Source of the DNA: Devosia equisanguinis
Lineage (GTDB): Bacteria > Pseudomonadota > Alphaproteobacteria > Rhizobiales > Hyphomicrobiaceae
DNA length: 42,451 bases
NCBI GenBank assembly: GCA_945862355.1
Contig: CAMAYR010000006.1
Coordinates: 1 to 42,451, forward strand
Direction: 5' to 3'
Position numbers and translations under genes: made by a program. This document shows, piece by piece, positions 8,252 to 16,492 of the stretch. A model generated the notes under the pieces. It did no database searches, had not been told where the DNA came from, and worked only from the letters and a program-made list of their open reading frames with translations. The stretch's first letter is position 1. Each line of letters starts with the position of its first letter.

Positions 8252-8801
8252 TCGACACGGCGAGGAGGTCACGCTGATCTCGCGCAACGATGGCACAGCC
8301 CTTGCCTGCCTACTGATCCTGGAGATCGCGCTCCTCGCCCCATTGAACTTCCAGCTCGCCAGCGTTCTTGGAGAATTCGAAATGGTGTGGCTGCCGCTCT
8401 CGGCGAGCCTCGCCCTTGTCGTGTGGACGGCTCGGCAGATCAGGCCCGATGTCCGCATCACCCTTTCCCATGCCACCGGCACCGGCCGCATTGTCCGAAT
8501 CGCACCGGTCACCGGCACCCGCACGACCGCCGAGTTCGGGCTCGATGCGATCTCGAGCCTCAGCCTCGAGCAGACGACGCCCAGGCCACTGAAGTATTGG
8601 CCTTTGAAGGTTTGGCCATTCGACTGGCGTCCATTCGCCCCAAAGGACCATGGGGAATATGTGGTGGCGATCGAATTGCGTAACGGCAGCCGGCACCTGC
8701 TGAGTGCGCGCGGCCCCCTTCAGGCCTACCAGGAAAGTGTAGGCCGCTTCACGGGCGCCGCCGGGATCGGCGTCCGCTCGAAGCGGATGCCGGTCGGTTG
8801 A
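8229..8801 (+). CDS. Hypothetical membrane protein, 190 residues
   Basis: Not recognised, but convincing as a gene. An N-terminal basic stretch (MHSRLKVIRHGEEVTLISRN) is followed by two hydrophobic segments (ALACLLILEIALLAPLNF, about residues 24-41, and MVWLPLSASLALVVW, about 52-66). A soluble C-terminal domain of beta-strand character follows (VRITLSHATGTGRIVRI, YVVAIELRNGSRHLLSA). The layout is like small membrane-anchored proteins with a PH-like or photosystem-assembly-like domain, though that comparison is only by eye. ATG at 8229 follows AGGGA by about nine bases. It converges on the binding-protein gene, leaving a 50-base gap in which no clear terminator is visible. Confidence 0.6.
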   Translation: MHSRLKVIRHGEEVTLISRNDGTALACLLILEIALLAPLNFQLASVLGEFEMVWLPLSASLALVVWTARQIRPDVRITLSHATGTGRIVRIAPVTGTRTTAEFGLDAISSLSLEQTTPRPLKYWPLKVWPFDWRPFAPKDHGEYVVAIELRNGSRHLLSARGPLQAYQESVGRFTGAAGIGVRSKRMPVG

Positions 8802-8851
8802 AAACCCAACGTTGTCGGAAGCGACCTTGCTGGCAACTAACGTTCTGTAAT

Positions 8852-9880
8852 TTACTTCAGGACGGCTGCTAACCGCTTGGCGATCGCAGGATCGGCCGCG
8901 TATGCCTTGGCAACCAGCGCCTGCACCTCGTCTCCCGAGACCGGTACGATTTCAAGTTTGCTCTTGTTCGCCTCGGCCAGGAACTCCTTGTCCTTCATCG
9001 TATCCATGAAGGCTTTGCGCAGTGCTGCGACGCGATCGGCCGGCACGCCCGGCGGCGCCATGAATGGCCGGCCCATGGTCTGGCGAGCGAACACCAGCGT
9101 CAGCATCTGGCGCTGCTCGTCGGTTTTAGCCAGATCCATGATCAAGGGCACATCGGGCAGATCCGGATGCTTTTTCATGGCAAGCTGGATGAGCACGAAC
9201 ATGCTCTTTTCTTTATACCAGTTCATCCGCGTCGAGATGATTGACGACCACGACCAGGCGCACCGGCCTTTCACCTCACCGCGCTCCATGGCCATCGCCA
9301 CGTCGTTGCCGCCCGGATAGCCCGGAATGAGCTTCATCTTGGTGCCAAGAACCGCGTTCATGACCTTCGGGAACTGGTCGGTGTCGGCCGATGGCCCGGT
9401 GCCGCCGACGACGAGTTCCTTGGTCAGCAGATCCTCGTATTTGGTGATCCCGCTGTCCTTCCAGGACACGCAGACGCTGACCTCGTCATTGGCGCTGCCG
9501 ATCCAGTTGAACTTGTTCCCGTCGTACTTGGCAGCAGCGACGCCGAGCAGTGGATCGAACGCGGCGCCTCGCGCGACAGCGCCCAACGCCGTGCCATCCT
9601 TTGGAGCAGCCGAATAGAGCCAGTTGGCGGCCCTGAGACTGCCAGCACCGGGGGTGTTCTTCGGCACGATCTGCGGATTGCCTGGAATGTGCTTGCCCAT
9701 ATGGCGGGCGACGATCCGGCCATAGACGTCGTAGCCGCCACCCGCCGAGTAGCCGATGTGCAGTTCGATCGATTTTCCCTTGTAGAATTCGGCCACGGGA
9801 TCGGCCCCCGCTCCGGTCGCGACCGAAACCGCAACAAGGGCAGCGACAGCCGCGCGTGCATCGACAATCCGGGTCTTCAT
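8852..9880 (-). CDS. Tripartite tricarboxylate transporter-type substrate-binding protein
   Basis: A 342-residue periplasmic solute-binding protein of the Bug/TctC type. The N-terminus is a cleavable signal peptide (hydrophobic AAVAALVAVSVATGAGA), and the mature part begins DPVAEFYKGKSIELHIGYSA. The glycine-rich GYSAGGGYDVYGR and the IPGNPQIVPKNTPGAGS stretch correspond to the ligand-binding loops. The family delivers carboxylates to a TctA/TctB membrane pair, but no such pair is in the window, so the protein is an orphan receptor here. It is a close relative of the protein at 17922-18947. ATG at 9880 follows GGAGGAG. The ligand is unknown. Confidence 0.88.
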   Translation of the reverse strand: MKTRIVDARAAVAALVAVSVATGAGADPVAEFYKGKSIELHIGYSAGGGYDVYGRIVARHMGKHIPGNPQIVPKNTPGAGSLRAANWLYSAAPKDGTALGAVARGAAFDPLLGVAAAKYDGNKFNWIGSANDEVSVCVSWKDSGITKYEDLLTKELVVGGTGPSADTDQFPKVMNAVLGTKMKLIPGYPGGNDVAMAMERGEVKGRCAWSWSSIISTRMNWYKEKSMFVLIQLAMKKHPDLPDVPLIMDLAKTDEQRQMLTLVFARQTMGRPFMAPPGVPADRVAALRKAFMDTMKDKEFLAEANKSKLEIVPVSGDEVQALVAKAYAADPAIAKRLAAVLK

Positions 9881-10140
9881 GACGTCTCCTCCACGAAGTT
9901 TTCAAATGACCGCCATCAGCCGCACCTCTGCCTCTTGGCGGCCCCGACCGACATCTCCTCCCCCGGCTAGCTCCAGACTGCCGACGTTGGTTATTGCCGG
10001 AACTAGCAGCAGGCACATCCCACCACAAGGGGCGAGCCCGTGTGAGAGCCTTCCGGGCTGCTACGAAGGGGGCTCCCCGAGAGCCTCGCATACAGCTATC
10101 GTGTCTCGGCAGTTGTATCCAAACACACGGAGAAAGTCAT

Positions 10141-10422
10141 ATGACCCAGCCGGGCGAGCCGGTCACGCCGGGTGGCACAGCCGAGTTCGAGGCCCGGCTC
10201 TCGGCCATGAGCGCGCTAGTGAAAAGCCTGCTCACCACTCTGCTGCTGCGCGGGCTGCTCACACGGGCCGAAATCGCGCCACTGATAGCCGACGCAGAGG
10301 CCCTGATGGGCACCGGCGCCGATGCTGCCAAGACCGAGCTGCGCGCGATCGAGGCCGACCTCCCGGGCTACATGCGCGAGGCGATGGGTCCGCCGCCAGA
10401 CGACGACGAACACGATCACTGA
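10141..10422 (+). CDS. Hypothetical protein, 93 residues
   Basis: A small protein of no recognised family. ATG at 10141 is preceded by GGAGAAA, while the upstream in-frame ATG at 9994 has no binding site. The middle is a leucine-rich helical stretch (MSALVKSLLTTLLLRGLLTR) followed by an acidic helical region and a strongly acidic, histidine-ending tail (PPPDDDEHDH). The tail could bind metal or simply be a disordered end. It lies between the divergent binding-protein gene and the GST gene, 155 bases upstream of the latter on the same strand. Confidence 0.6.
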   Translation: MTQPGEPVTPGGTAEFEARLSAMSALVKSLLTTLLLRGLLTRAEIAPLIADAEALMGTGADAAKTELRAIEADLPGYMREAMGPPPDDDEHDH

Positions 10423-10441
10423 AAGCAAAGGGACGAGCAGC

Positions 10442-10479
10442 CCCCTGCCGCGGCCGAGTGTGGACCAGCGAGGCAGGGG
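10442..10479. terminator. Possible hairpin after the 93-residue gene
   Basis: CCCCTGCC (10442-10449) and GGCAGGGG (10472-10479) form a perfect 8-bp stem around a 22-base loop, 20 bases past the stop at 10422. The loop is long and no T-run follows, so it is weak as an intrinsic terminator. Confidence 0.25.
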
Positions 10480-10577
10480 TTACAACCCGCCGCGCGAATT
10501 ACGACCTGACGACTTGACCACTGAACGACACTTCAACACGACAATTCGAAAAGCCGACAATTCAAGGAGCACCCAGG

Positions 10578-11222
10578 ATGGAAATCGCCCTCTACTACGC
10601 CCCGATCACGTGCGCGATGGTTCCCTACATCAACATGACGGAGGCCGGCGTCCCCTTCGAGGTCAGGCTGATCAATATGCGCAAGCAGCAGCATATGTCG
10701 CCCGATTACATGAAGCTCAATCCCAAGCACAAGGTTCCGCTGCTCGTGGTGGATGGCAAGACGCTCACCGAGAACGTCGCGATCCAACAGTTCATCGCTC
10801 GCAGCTTCCCCGCCGCCAGGCTGCTGCCTTCCGACACATGGAATGAGATGCAGGCCATCGCGCTCATGTCCTGGTGCTCGGCTGGTATCCATCCGTTCCT
10901 GCGCAACATCAATGGCCCACCGAAGGTCTGCGACGTCCCCGGCACCGAGGAGAGCGTGACCAGGCTTTCCGCAGCCATGCTGCACGAGAGCTTCGCCATT
11001 CTCGACGGCAAGCTCGCCGGTCACGACTACTTCTTCGACCACTACACCGCCCCGGACGCCTACTTCTTCTGGTGCTGGCGCCGTGCCGAGCAGCTTGGCC
11101 TCGACCTGTCGAGCTACAAGAGTTGCACTGCCCACCACGCCCTCATGAAGGAGCGCCCTAGCGTGCGCAAGCTTCTCGCGTTCGAGCAGGACACCCTGGA
11201 CGGTTTCGCCAAGGCCGCTTGA
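10578..11222 (+). CDS. Glutathione S-transferase
   Basis: A 214-residue two-domain glutathione transferase. The thioredoxin-like N-terminal domain begins with a beta strand and the ALYYAPITCAMVPY segment, where the catalytic Ser/Cys/Tyr of bacterial GSTs normally lies, and includes KVPLLVVDGKTLTENVAIQQ, the typical cis-proline and glutathione-binding ENxAI motif. The all-helical C-terminal domain follows from about residue 85. GSTs add glutathione to electrophiles or cleave aromatic ethers. The start has AAGGAG about ten bases ahead. The Rieske oxygenase gene begins 87 bases downstream on the same strand and a second GST-type gene lies beyond it, suggesting a shared catabolic job. Confidence 0.9.
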   Translation: MEIALYYAPITCAMVPYINMTEAGVPFEVRLINMRKQQHMSPDYMKLNPKHKVPLLVVDGKTLTENVAIQQFIARSFPAARLLPSDTWNEMQAIALMSWCSAGIHPFLRNINGPPKVCDVPGTEESVTRLSAAMLHESFAILDGKLAGHDYFFDHYTAPDAYFFWCWRRAEQLGLDLSSYKSCTAHHALMKERPSVRKLLAFEQDTLDGFAKAA

Positions 11223-11309
11223 TCTGCCCGACACCAAGGGAGGCGGCGACCGGCTTTCGAGGCCACGGCCGCCTCCAAGTCGACGCCTGAATGAGAAAGC
11301 ACGCCACAG

Positions 11310-12458
11310 ATGCAAAACGACCCCTTCGCGGCAAGCCACTTCGCCAAGGTCCGGCTCCCGCCCCAGGATGCAGAGCCGTTGCCGCATTGGGCCTACACGT
11401 CTCAATCCTGGTTCGAGCGCGAGCGTGAGCGGATCTTCGCGCGGTCCTGGAACTACCTCGGCCATGTCAGCCAGTTGCCGAAGGCGGGCGACTATTTCAC
11501 CGTGGAGGTCGCCGGAATTCCGCTCATCGTCGTGAAGGGCCAGGACGACGGGATCCGCGCCTTCTTCAACTCGTGCCGGCACCGTGGCACGAAGCTGTTG
11601 AGCGGAGAGGGCCAGACCCGGCTCATTCGTTGCCCCTATCACGCCTGGGCCTACGATCTTTCAGGCGCCCTCCAGGCAGCACCGCTTGTGGAGGAGGACG
11701 TGGCGGCGCGCAAAAGCGAGCTGGGCCTGCACGCCACGCGGCTCGAGATCCTCGACGGCTTCATGTTCGTCGCCTTCGACGCCGCACTGCCGTCCGTCGC
11801 CGAGACGATGGGTAGCCTGTCGGAGGAATGGCGCGGCTACGACACGGCTAACCTCGTATGCACCCGCCGCCGCAAGTGGGACGTGAAAGCCAACTGGAAG
11901 CTCTGGTACGAAAACTACAACGACAGCCTTCACGTGCCGTTCGTCCATCCCGGCTCGCTCGCAAAGCAGAAGGTGACAGGCCGTCAGCGCGCGTCACAGG
12001 TCGAGACCGACGGCGCCTATATCGCGCATTTCACGATGCACAACGGCAGCCGCGGACTGATCGAAGATGACCAGAAGCACGCGCTGCCACGCTTTCCAGA
12101 TCTTTCGGGCCGCTATGTCGAGGGCACCTATTATCCCTGCCTGCTGCCCGCGACACTGTTCGGAATGACGATTGATTGCGTATGGGTCTTCGAACTCTAC
12201 CCTGTCGCGCCCGACCGCACGACGCTGGTCGCCTCCTCGTTCTTCTCGCGCGAGCAGGTCGCACGTTCCGATTTCGCTCAGAAGGCGCCGTACTACTACC
12301 GCCGCACCGACACCATCGTGCCGGAGGACAACGCGGCGGTGGAGCGCCAGCAGGAAGGCCTTTGCCTACCCGTCGGCCTGTCCGGCAAATTCACCCACAT
12401 GGAGACGCTCTGCCACGCCTTCGACAACTGGGTGCTCGACCAGATGGTGACAGGATAG
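11310..12458 (+). CDS. Rieske [2Fe-2S] aromatic ring-hydroxylating oxygenase, alpha subunit
   Basis: A 382-residue Rieske non-heme iron oxygenase. The Rieske cluster ligands are Cys89 and His91 (NSCRHRGTK) and Cys108 and His111 (RCPYHAWAY). The catalytic iron site reads ENYNDSLHVPFVHP, with His208 and His213, the bridging Asp205, and a likely third iron ligand at Asp340 in VPEDNAAVERQQ. The layout matches the family of CntA- and phthalate-type oxygenases. Oxygen activation needs a reductase, and none is in the window. The substrate is unknown; flanking glutathione transferases on the same strand suggest a xenobiotic or aromatic compound. Start is ATG at 11310; the YghU-type gene follows 93 bases downstream. 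Confidence 0.93.
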   Translation: MQNDPFAASHFAKVRLPPQDAEPLPHWAYTSQSWFERERERIFARSWNYLGHVSQLPKAGDYFTVEVAGIPLIVVKGQDDGIRAFFNSCRHRGTKLLSGEGQTRLIRCPYHAWAYDLSGALQAAPLVEEDVAARKSELGLHATRLEILDGFMFVAFDAALPSVAETMGSLSEEWRGYDTANLVCTRRRKWDVKANWKLWYENYNDSLHVPFVHPGSLAKQKVTGRQRASQVETDGAYIAHFTMHNGSRGLIEDDQKHALPRFPDLSGRYVEGTYYPCLLPATLFGMTIDCVWVFELYPVAPDRTTLVASSFFSREQVARSDFAQKAPYYYRRTDTIVPEDNAAVERQQEGLCLPVGLSGKFTHMETLCHAFDNWVLDQMVTG

Positions 12459-12551
12459 ACCGCCAGCGCTGGAGCCTTTTGTTTCTCACGATCCACCCAG
12501 GCCCGCCCAGCCCCCCATTCGCCCCACACGAGCCGAAAGGATGCACCGACG

Positions 12552-13430
12552 ATGAGCAGCCAGTCCGACTACACGCCACCGAAAATCTGGAAATGGGAGC
12601 AGCCCAGCGGCGATAGCGGATGGCGCTACGCCGCCCTGAACCGCCCCGTTGCGGGAGCCACGCATGACGCCGAGCTGCCCGTCGGCAAGCACCCGCTCCA
12701 ACTCTATTCGCGCGCCACACCCAACGGCGTGAAGGTCACGGTGATGCTCGAGGAGCTGCTCGCCGCCGGCCACAAGGGCGCCGAGTATGACGCCTGGATG
12801 ATCGACATCGGCAAGGGAGACCAGTTCGGCAGCGGTTTCGTGGCGGTCAACCCGAACTCCAAGATCCCCGCCCTGATGGATCGCAGCGGCCCCAAGCCCC
12901 TTCGCGTTTTCGAATCCGGCGCCATCCTGCTCTATCTCGCCGAAAAATTTGGCGCATTCCTACCCAAGGACGCCGACAAGCGCACCGAGACGCTCAACTG
13001 GCTGTTCTGGCAGATGGCGAGCACCCCCTACATCGGGGGCGGCTTCGGTCACTTCTATCACTACGCGCCCGTCAAGCTGCAGTATGCGATCGACCGTTTC
13101 ACGATGGAGGCCAAGCGCCAGCTCGACGTGCTCGACCGCCAGCTCGCTGACAACGAGTTCATCGCCGGCGACGAGTACACCATCGCCGATATGGCGATCT
13201 GGCCTTGGTATGGCAGCCTCGCACAGGGCACGCAGTACGGCGCGGGCGAGTTCCTGCAAGTCCACGAGTACAAGCACCTCGGCCGCTGGGAGAAGACGAT
13301 CGGCGCACGCCCAGCCGTCAAGCGCGGCCGCATGGTGAACCGCGCGATCGGCAATCCCTCCGAGCAGCTTCACGAGCGCCACGACGCCGCCGACTTCGAC
13401 ACTAAAACGCAAGACAAATTCGCGAAGTAG
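12552..13430 (+). CDS. yghU: Glutathione-dependent disulfide-bond oxidoreductase, YghU type
   Basis: A 292-residue GST-like protein close in length and layout to E. coli YghU. It has the characteristic N-terminal extension (YTPPKIWKWEQPSGD) before the thioredoxin fold, the segment LQLYSRATPNGVKVTVML containing the Thr-Pro-Asn glutathione contacts, NPNSKIPALMDRSG with the cis-proline, and ESGAILLYLAEKFG. YghU-type enzymes bind two glutathiones and reduce disulfides such as 2-hydroxyethyl disulfide. It follows the Rieske gene on the same strand and ends before a strong hairpin at 13463-13493, so the three genes look like one unit. Confidence 0.9.
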   Translation: MSSQSDYTPPKIWKWEQPSGDSGWRYAALNRPVAGATHDAELPVGKHPLQLYSRATPNGVKVTVMLEELLAAGHKGAEYDAWMIDIGKGDQFGSGFVAVNPNSKIPALMDRSGPKPLRVFESGAILLYLAEKFGAFLPKDADKRTETLNWLFWQMASTPYIGGGFGHFYHYAPVKLQYAIDRFTMEAKRQLDVLDRQLADNEFIAGDEYTIADMAIWPWYGSLAQGTQYGAGEFLQVHEYKHLGRWEKTIGARPAVKRGRMVNRAIGNPSEQLHERHDAADFDTKTQDKFAK

Positions 13431-13462
13431 AACCCCGCGCTGTTCCAACGAGGCAAAGTTCC

Positions 13463-13493
13463 AGTCCCGTCGAGCCGACCGCTCGGCGGGACT
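13463..13493. terminator. Terminator hairpin between convergent genes
   Basis: AGTCCCGTCGAGC (13463-13475) pairs with GCTCGGCGGGACT (13481-13493) in a 13-bp stem with one G-T pair and a 5-base loop. It is followed by TTCTCATTT on the plus strand. It lies 32 bases past yghU and just before the end of the oppositely oriented dehydrogenase, and could serve both. Confidence 0.75.
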
Positions 13494-13496
13494 TTC

Positions 13497-14552
13497 TCAT
13501 TTCATCGCCGCCGGCCTGACACCGAGTTCGCGCTCGAAACGCTCGCAATAGCGTGGCCAGACCTCCGGATTGACGAGCCGCGGCGGCACCTTTCCCGCGA
13601 AAAGGTCGATCCATTGCTCTGCCGCCGCCCGCGCCATCTCGTGCATCGCCTCGTGCGTCACACCGGCGATGTGCGGCGAGGCGATGACGTTGTCGAATTG
13701 CAGCAGCGGATGGGTTGCCGGCGGAGGCTCCACCAGAAACACGTCGATGCCGGCCCCCGCGATTTGCTTCTTCGACAGTGCATCCGCCAACGCATCCTCG
13801 TCGTGGATGCCGCCCCGCGCCGTGTTCAGGTAGAACGCACCGGACTTCATTCGCGCGAACTGCGCCGCCCCGATCATGCCGAGCGTCTCCGCACTGCGCG
13901 GGCAATGCACGGTGACGAAATCCGACTGCGCCAGCAGTTGGTCCAGCTCCACCTTCACCGCCCCGCGCGCCTTCACTTCATCCGCCGAAAGATAGGGATC
14001 ACACGCCAGCACGCGCATCCGCAGCAGGCCGCCGCACAGCTCCGCCACCCGCGTGCCGATGTGCCCGATGCCGACGATGCCGACCGTCTTGCCGAGAACG
14101 TCGTTGCCCGTGAACGCATAGCGGTCGACATAGGTGCCCGTGCGCAGCGCCTTGTCGGTGATCCCGATCTTCTTTGAAAGCGCGATCATCAGGCCCAGCG
14201 CATGTTCGGCCACCGCCTCCTTGTTGGTCCCGGTCTGGCACACGACGATCACGCCGGCCTTCGTGCAGGCTTCGACATCCACCATGTCGTAGCCAGCCCC
14301 AGTCGAGGAAATCGCGAGCATACGGGGACACTTGGCCAGCAGCGCCGCGTTTCCGAACCACGGCTCCCTGAGATCGCCCCGCGGCAGGATCTGATAGCCG
14401 TGCGCCCGTGAAAGCTCCGTCCAGTTGTCCGCCTCGGGAGTGGCGAATTGCAGCTGCACGAGCTCGATGTCGGGCTCCTTGCCGAGCATCTCGACGGCAA
14501 CGGGATCGATCCACTGCTCGAAATACGCCAGGCGCTTCACGTTTGCCGTCAT
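13497..14552 (-). CDS. D-isomer-specific 2-hydroxyacid dehydrogenase
   Basis: A 351-residue NAD(P)-dependent dehydrogenase of the D-2-hydroxyacid family. The Rossmann motif is GIVGIGHIGTRVAE (from about 158), and the catalytic triad is visible as Arg246 (NTARGG), Glu275 (FLVEPPP) and His294 (SPHIAGVT). The family interconverts 2-oxo acids and D-2-hydroxy acids, or acts as a phosphoglycerate, phosphite or glyoxylate reductase; the substrate cannot be assigned. It is convergent with yghU and divergent from the deacylase-like gene, with 213 bases including a short tandem repeat in between. It is probably a separate transcript. Confidence 0.9.
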   Translation of the reverse strand: MTANVKRLAYFEQWIDPVAVEMLGKEPDIELVQLQFATPEADNWTELSRAHGYQILPRGDLREPWFGNAALLAKCPRMLAISSTGAGYDMVDVEACTKAGVIVVCQTGTNKEAVAEHALGLMIALSKKIGITDKALRTGTYVDRYAFTGNDVLGKTVGIVGIGHIGTRVAELCGGLLRMRVLACDPYLSADEVKARGAVKVELDQLLAQSDFVTVHCPRSAETLGMIGAAQFARMKSGAFYLNTARGGIHDEDALADALSKKQIAGAGIDVFLVEPPPATHPLLQFDNVIASPHIAGVTHEAMHEMARAAAEQWIDLFAGKVPPRLVNPEVWPRYCERFERELGVRPAAMK

Positions 14553-14568
14553 CTGATTTGGCTCCCCC

Positions 14569-14606
14569 CCGGAAAACTAACTCCGGAAAACTAACACCGG
14601 AAAAAA
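14569..14606. repeat. 14-base tandem repeat, about 2.7 copies
   Basis: CCGGAAAACTAACT, CCGGAAAACTAACA and a partial CCGGAAAAAA follow each other at a 14-base period. They lie 17 bases upstream of the start of the minus-strand dehydrogenase gene, in the divergent promoter region. The position would suit repeated regulator sites or replication slippage. Confidence 0.7.
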
Positions 14607-14765
14607 TCGCGTGGCGAATTGGTCGTTTCTCGGCCAAGCATGTCTTCGCAAGGCCGAACTCCACCGTCAATCGCATGGCTCGGCGTAATGGCCGATGACA
14701 CGGCGTTGACCTGGAAGGAGATTGTGGCACAGTCCCCCGCCTGAACCTGATCACCGGAGTCTTCT

Positions 14766-16376
14766 ATGAGCTACGAAATTCTGATCCGCGGCGGAAATGT
14801 CGTCGACGGCAGCGCGGCACCCGGCCGCACAGCCGATATCGCCATCGCGGGTGGAAAAATCGTCGCCATAGGCCCCGATCTCCCTGGCCGCGCTGAAAAG
14901 GTTATCGACGCCGGTGGCCTTGCCGTCGCCCCCGGCTTCATCGATATCAAGACGCATTCGGACTTCACGTTGCCGATCAACCCGAAGGCTGAAAGCAAGG
15001 TCCGCCAGGGCGTAACCACCGAGATCATCGGCCACTGCGGCTTCTCGGTGGCGCCCGTGCTGCCGGGCAAGGTCGAGCTGCTGCGGGATTACCTGAGCCC
15101 CAGCGCGCCCTGGCTACCCTTTCGCGAGACGAGCTTCCCCGACTATCTCGACACATTCCCCGCCACCGCAGTGAACGCTGGCATGCTCGTCGGCCACAAC
15201 ACGCTGCGGCTGATGGTTATGGGCATGGACGACCGCGCACCTACCAAGGCCGAGCTCGACGCGATGATCGCGCTGCTGGAGGATGGCCTGAAGGCCGGCG
15301 CGCTTGGAATGTCTTCCGGCCTGTTCACCTCGCCCGGCTCATACGCCAAGTCGGACGAGTTGATCGCCTTCGGCCACGTATTGAAGCGCTACAACGCGCT
15401 TTACTTCACCCACCTCCGCGACGAATCCGACGGTGTTCTGCAATCGGTCGCCGAGGCCATCGAGCTTGGCGAGACCTGCGGCGTCCACGTCCAGATCGTG
15501 CACTTCAAGTGCTCTGGCGTGAACAACTGGGGCAAGGTCGACGACGCGCTGCGGATGATGGCCGAAGCCCGCGCACGCGGCGTCGCCATCGACTGCGACG
15601 CCTACCCCTACACAGCCGGCTCGAACCCGCTCAAGAACCTCATGCCGCAATGGGTGCAGGGCGGCGGCGTTCCCGCGATGATCGAGCGGCTTCGTCTGAC
15701 CGAGACGCGCCGCCGTATCGCCGAGGACATCGCCCGCGATGGCCTCAACAACTGGGGCCGCATCAAGTCGTGGGACGACGTGCGCATCTCCATCACGCCG
15801 AACCTCCCGCAATTCGCCGGCCGCACCATCGGCGAGCTGGCAGCCGAGCGTGGCCAGGATCCCATCGACACGGTCTGCGACTACATGATCGACGATAAGG
15901 GCGCCACTCGCGTGCTCGTCACGTCGATCTCCGAGGACGATGTGCGCGAGCTGATGCGCCGGCCCGAGCCCCTCGTCGGCTCCGACGGCAACTGCGTCGC
16001 CACCTACGGCACCGTGAGCCAGGGCATGCCGCATCCTCGCTTTTACGGCACGTTCCCCCGCGTCCTCGATCACTATTCACGCCAGGAAGGGCTGATGCCG
16101 CTGGAGCTTGCCGTCGCCAAGATGTCGGGCTCGACTGCGCGCGCTTTGCGCTTGCGCGACCGCGGCTTCCTGCGCGAAGGCTTCCGCGCCGACGTCGTCG
16201 TGTTCGACCCGGCCGACTTCAAGGAGCAAGCGACCTACGCCAAGCCGCATCAGTACCCGAGCGGCCCGCGCACCTGCGTCATCGTCAACGGCAGGCTCGT
16301 TATCGAGAACGCGACCCACACCGACGCCCTGCCCGGCACCGTGCTCCGCCGCGCGACAGACGGCAGTGTCGGGTGA
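14766..16376 (+). CDS. N-acyl-D-amino-acid deacylase-like amidohydrolase
   Basis: A 536-residue member of the amidohydrolase superfamily, closest by eye to D-aminoacylases. The N-terminal composite beta domain (IRGGNVVDGSAAPG) is followed by the metal-binding barrel. Candidate zinc residues are His64, Cys91 (GHCGFS), His216 (FTHLRDES), His246 (VHFKCSG) and Asp407 (GSDGNC). The first half of the usual HxH motif is Lys62 (DIKTHSD, not DxHTHxD), so one metal site differs from the classical enzyme. The family hydrolyses N-acyl-D-amino acids or related amides. The binding-protein gene begins 116 bases downstream on the same strand and may deliver the substrate. Confidence 0.88.
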   Translation: MSYEILIRGGNVVDGSAAPGRTADIAIAGGKIVAIGPDLPGRAEKVIDAGGLAVAPGFIDIKTHSDFTLPINPKAESKVRQGVTTEIIGHCGFSVAPVLPGKVELLRDYLSPSAPWLPFRETSFPDYLDTFPATAVNAGMLVGHNTLRLMVMGMDDRAPTKAELDAMIALLEDGLKAGALGMSSGLFTSPGSYAKSDELIAFGHVLKRYNALYFTHLRDESDGVLQSVAEAIELGETCGVHVQIVHFKCSGVNNWGKVDDALRMMAEARARGVAIDCDAYPYTAGSNPLKNLMPQWVQGGGVPAMIERLRLTETRRRIAEDIARDGLNNWGRIKSWDDVRISITPNLPQFAGRTIGELAAERGQDPIDTVCDYMIDDKGATRVLVTSISEDDVRELMRRPEPLVGSDGNCVATYGTVSQGMPHPRFYGTFPRVLDHYSRQEGLMPLELAVAKMSGSTARALRLRDRGFLREGFRADVVVFDPADFKEQATYAKPHQYPSGPRTCVIVNGRLVIENATHTDALPGTVLRRATDGSVG

Positions 16377-16492
16377 CAACTCGATCCAGCCCCCGCTTTT
16401 GCGCCCATCGCGTTTGCACCGGCCCCGCGTTCCGCCTAGAACTTTGCAGACTTCACTGACACGCTCGCATGAACAAGGGAGACAACAATATC

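Noticed and set aside
10515-10550. TTGACC as a possible -35 box upstream of the GST gene
   Set aside because: No acceptable -10 sequence at the right spacing.
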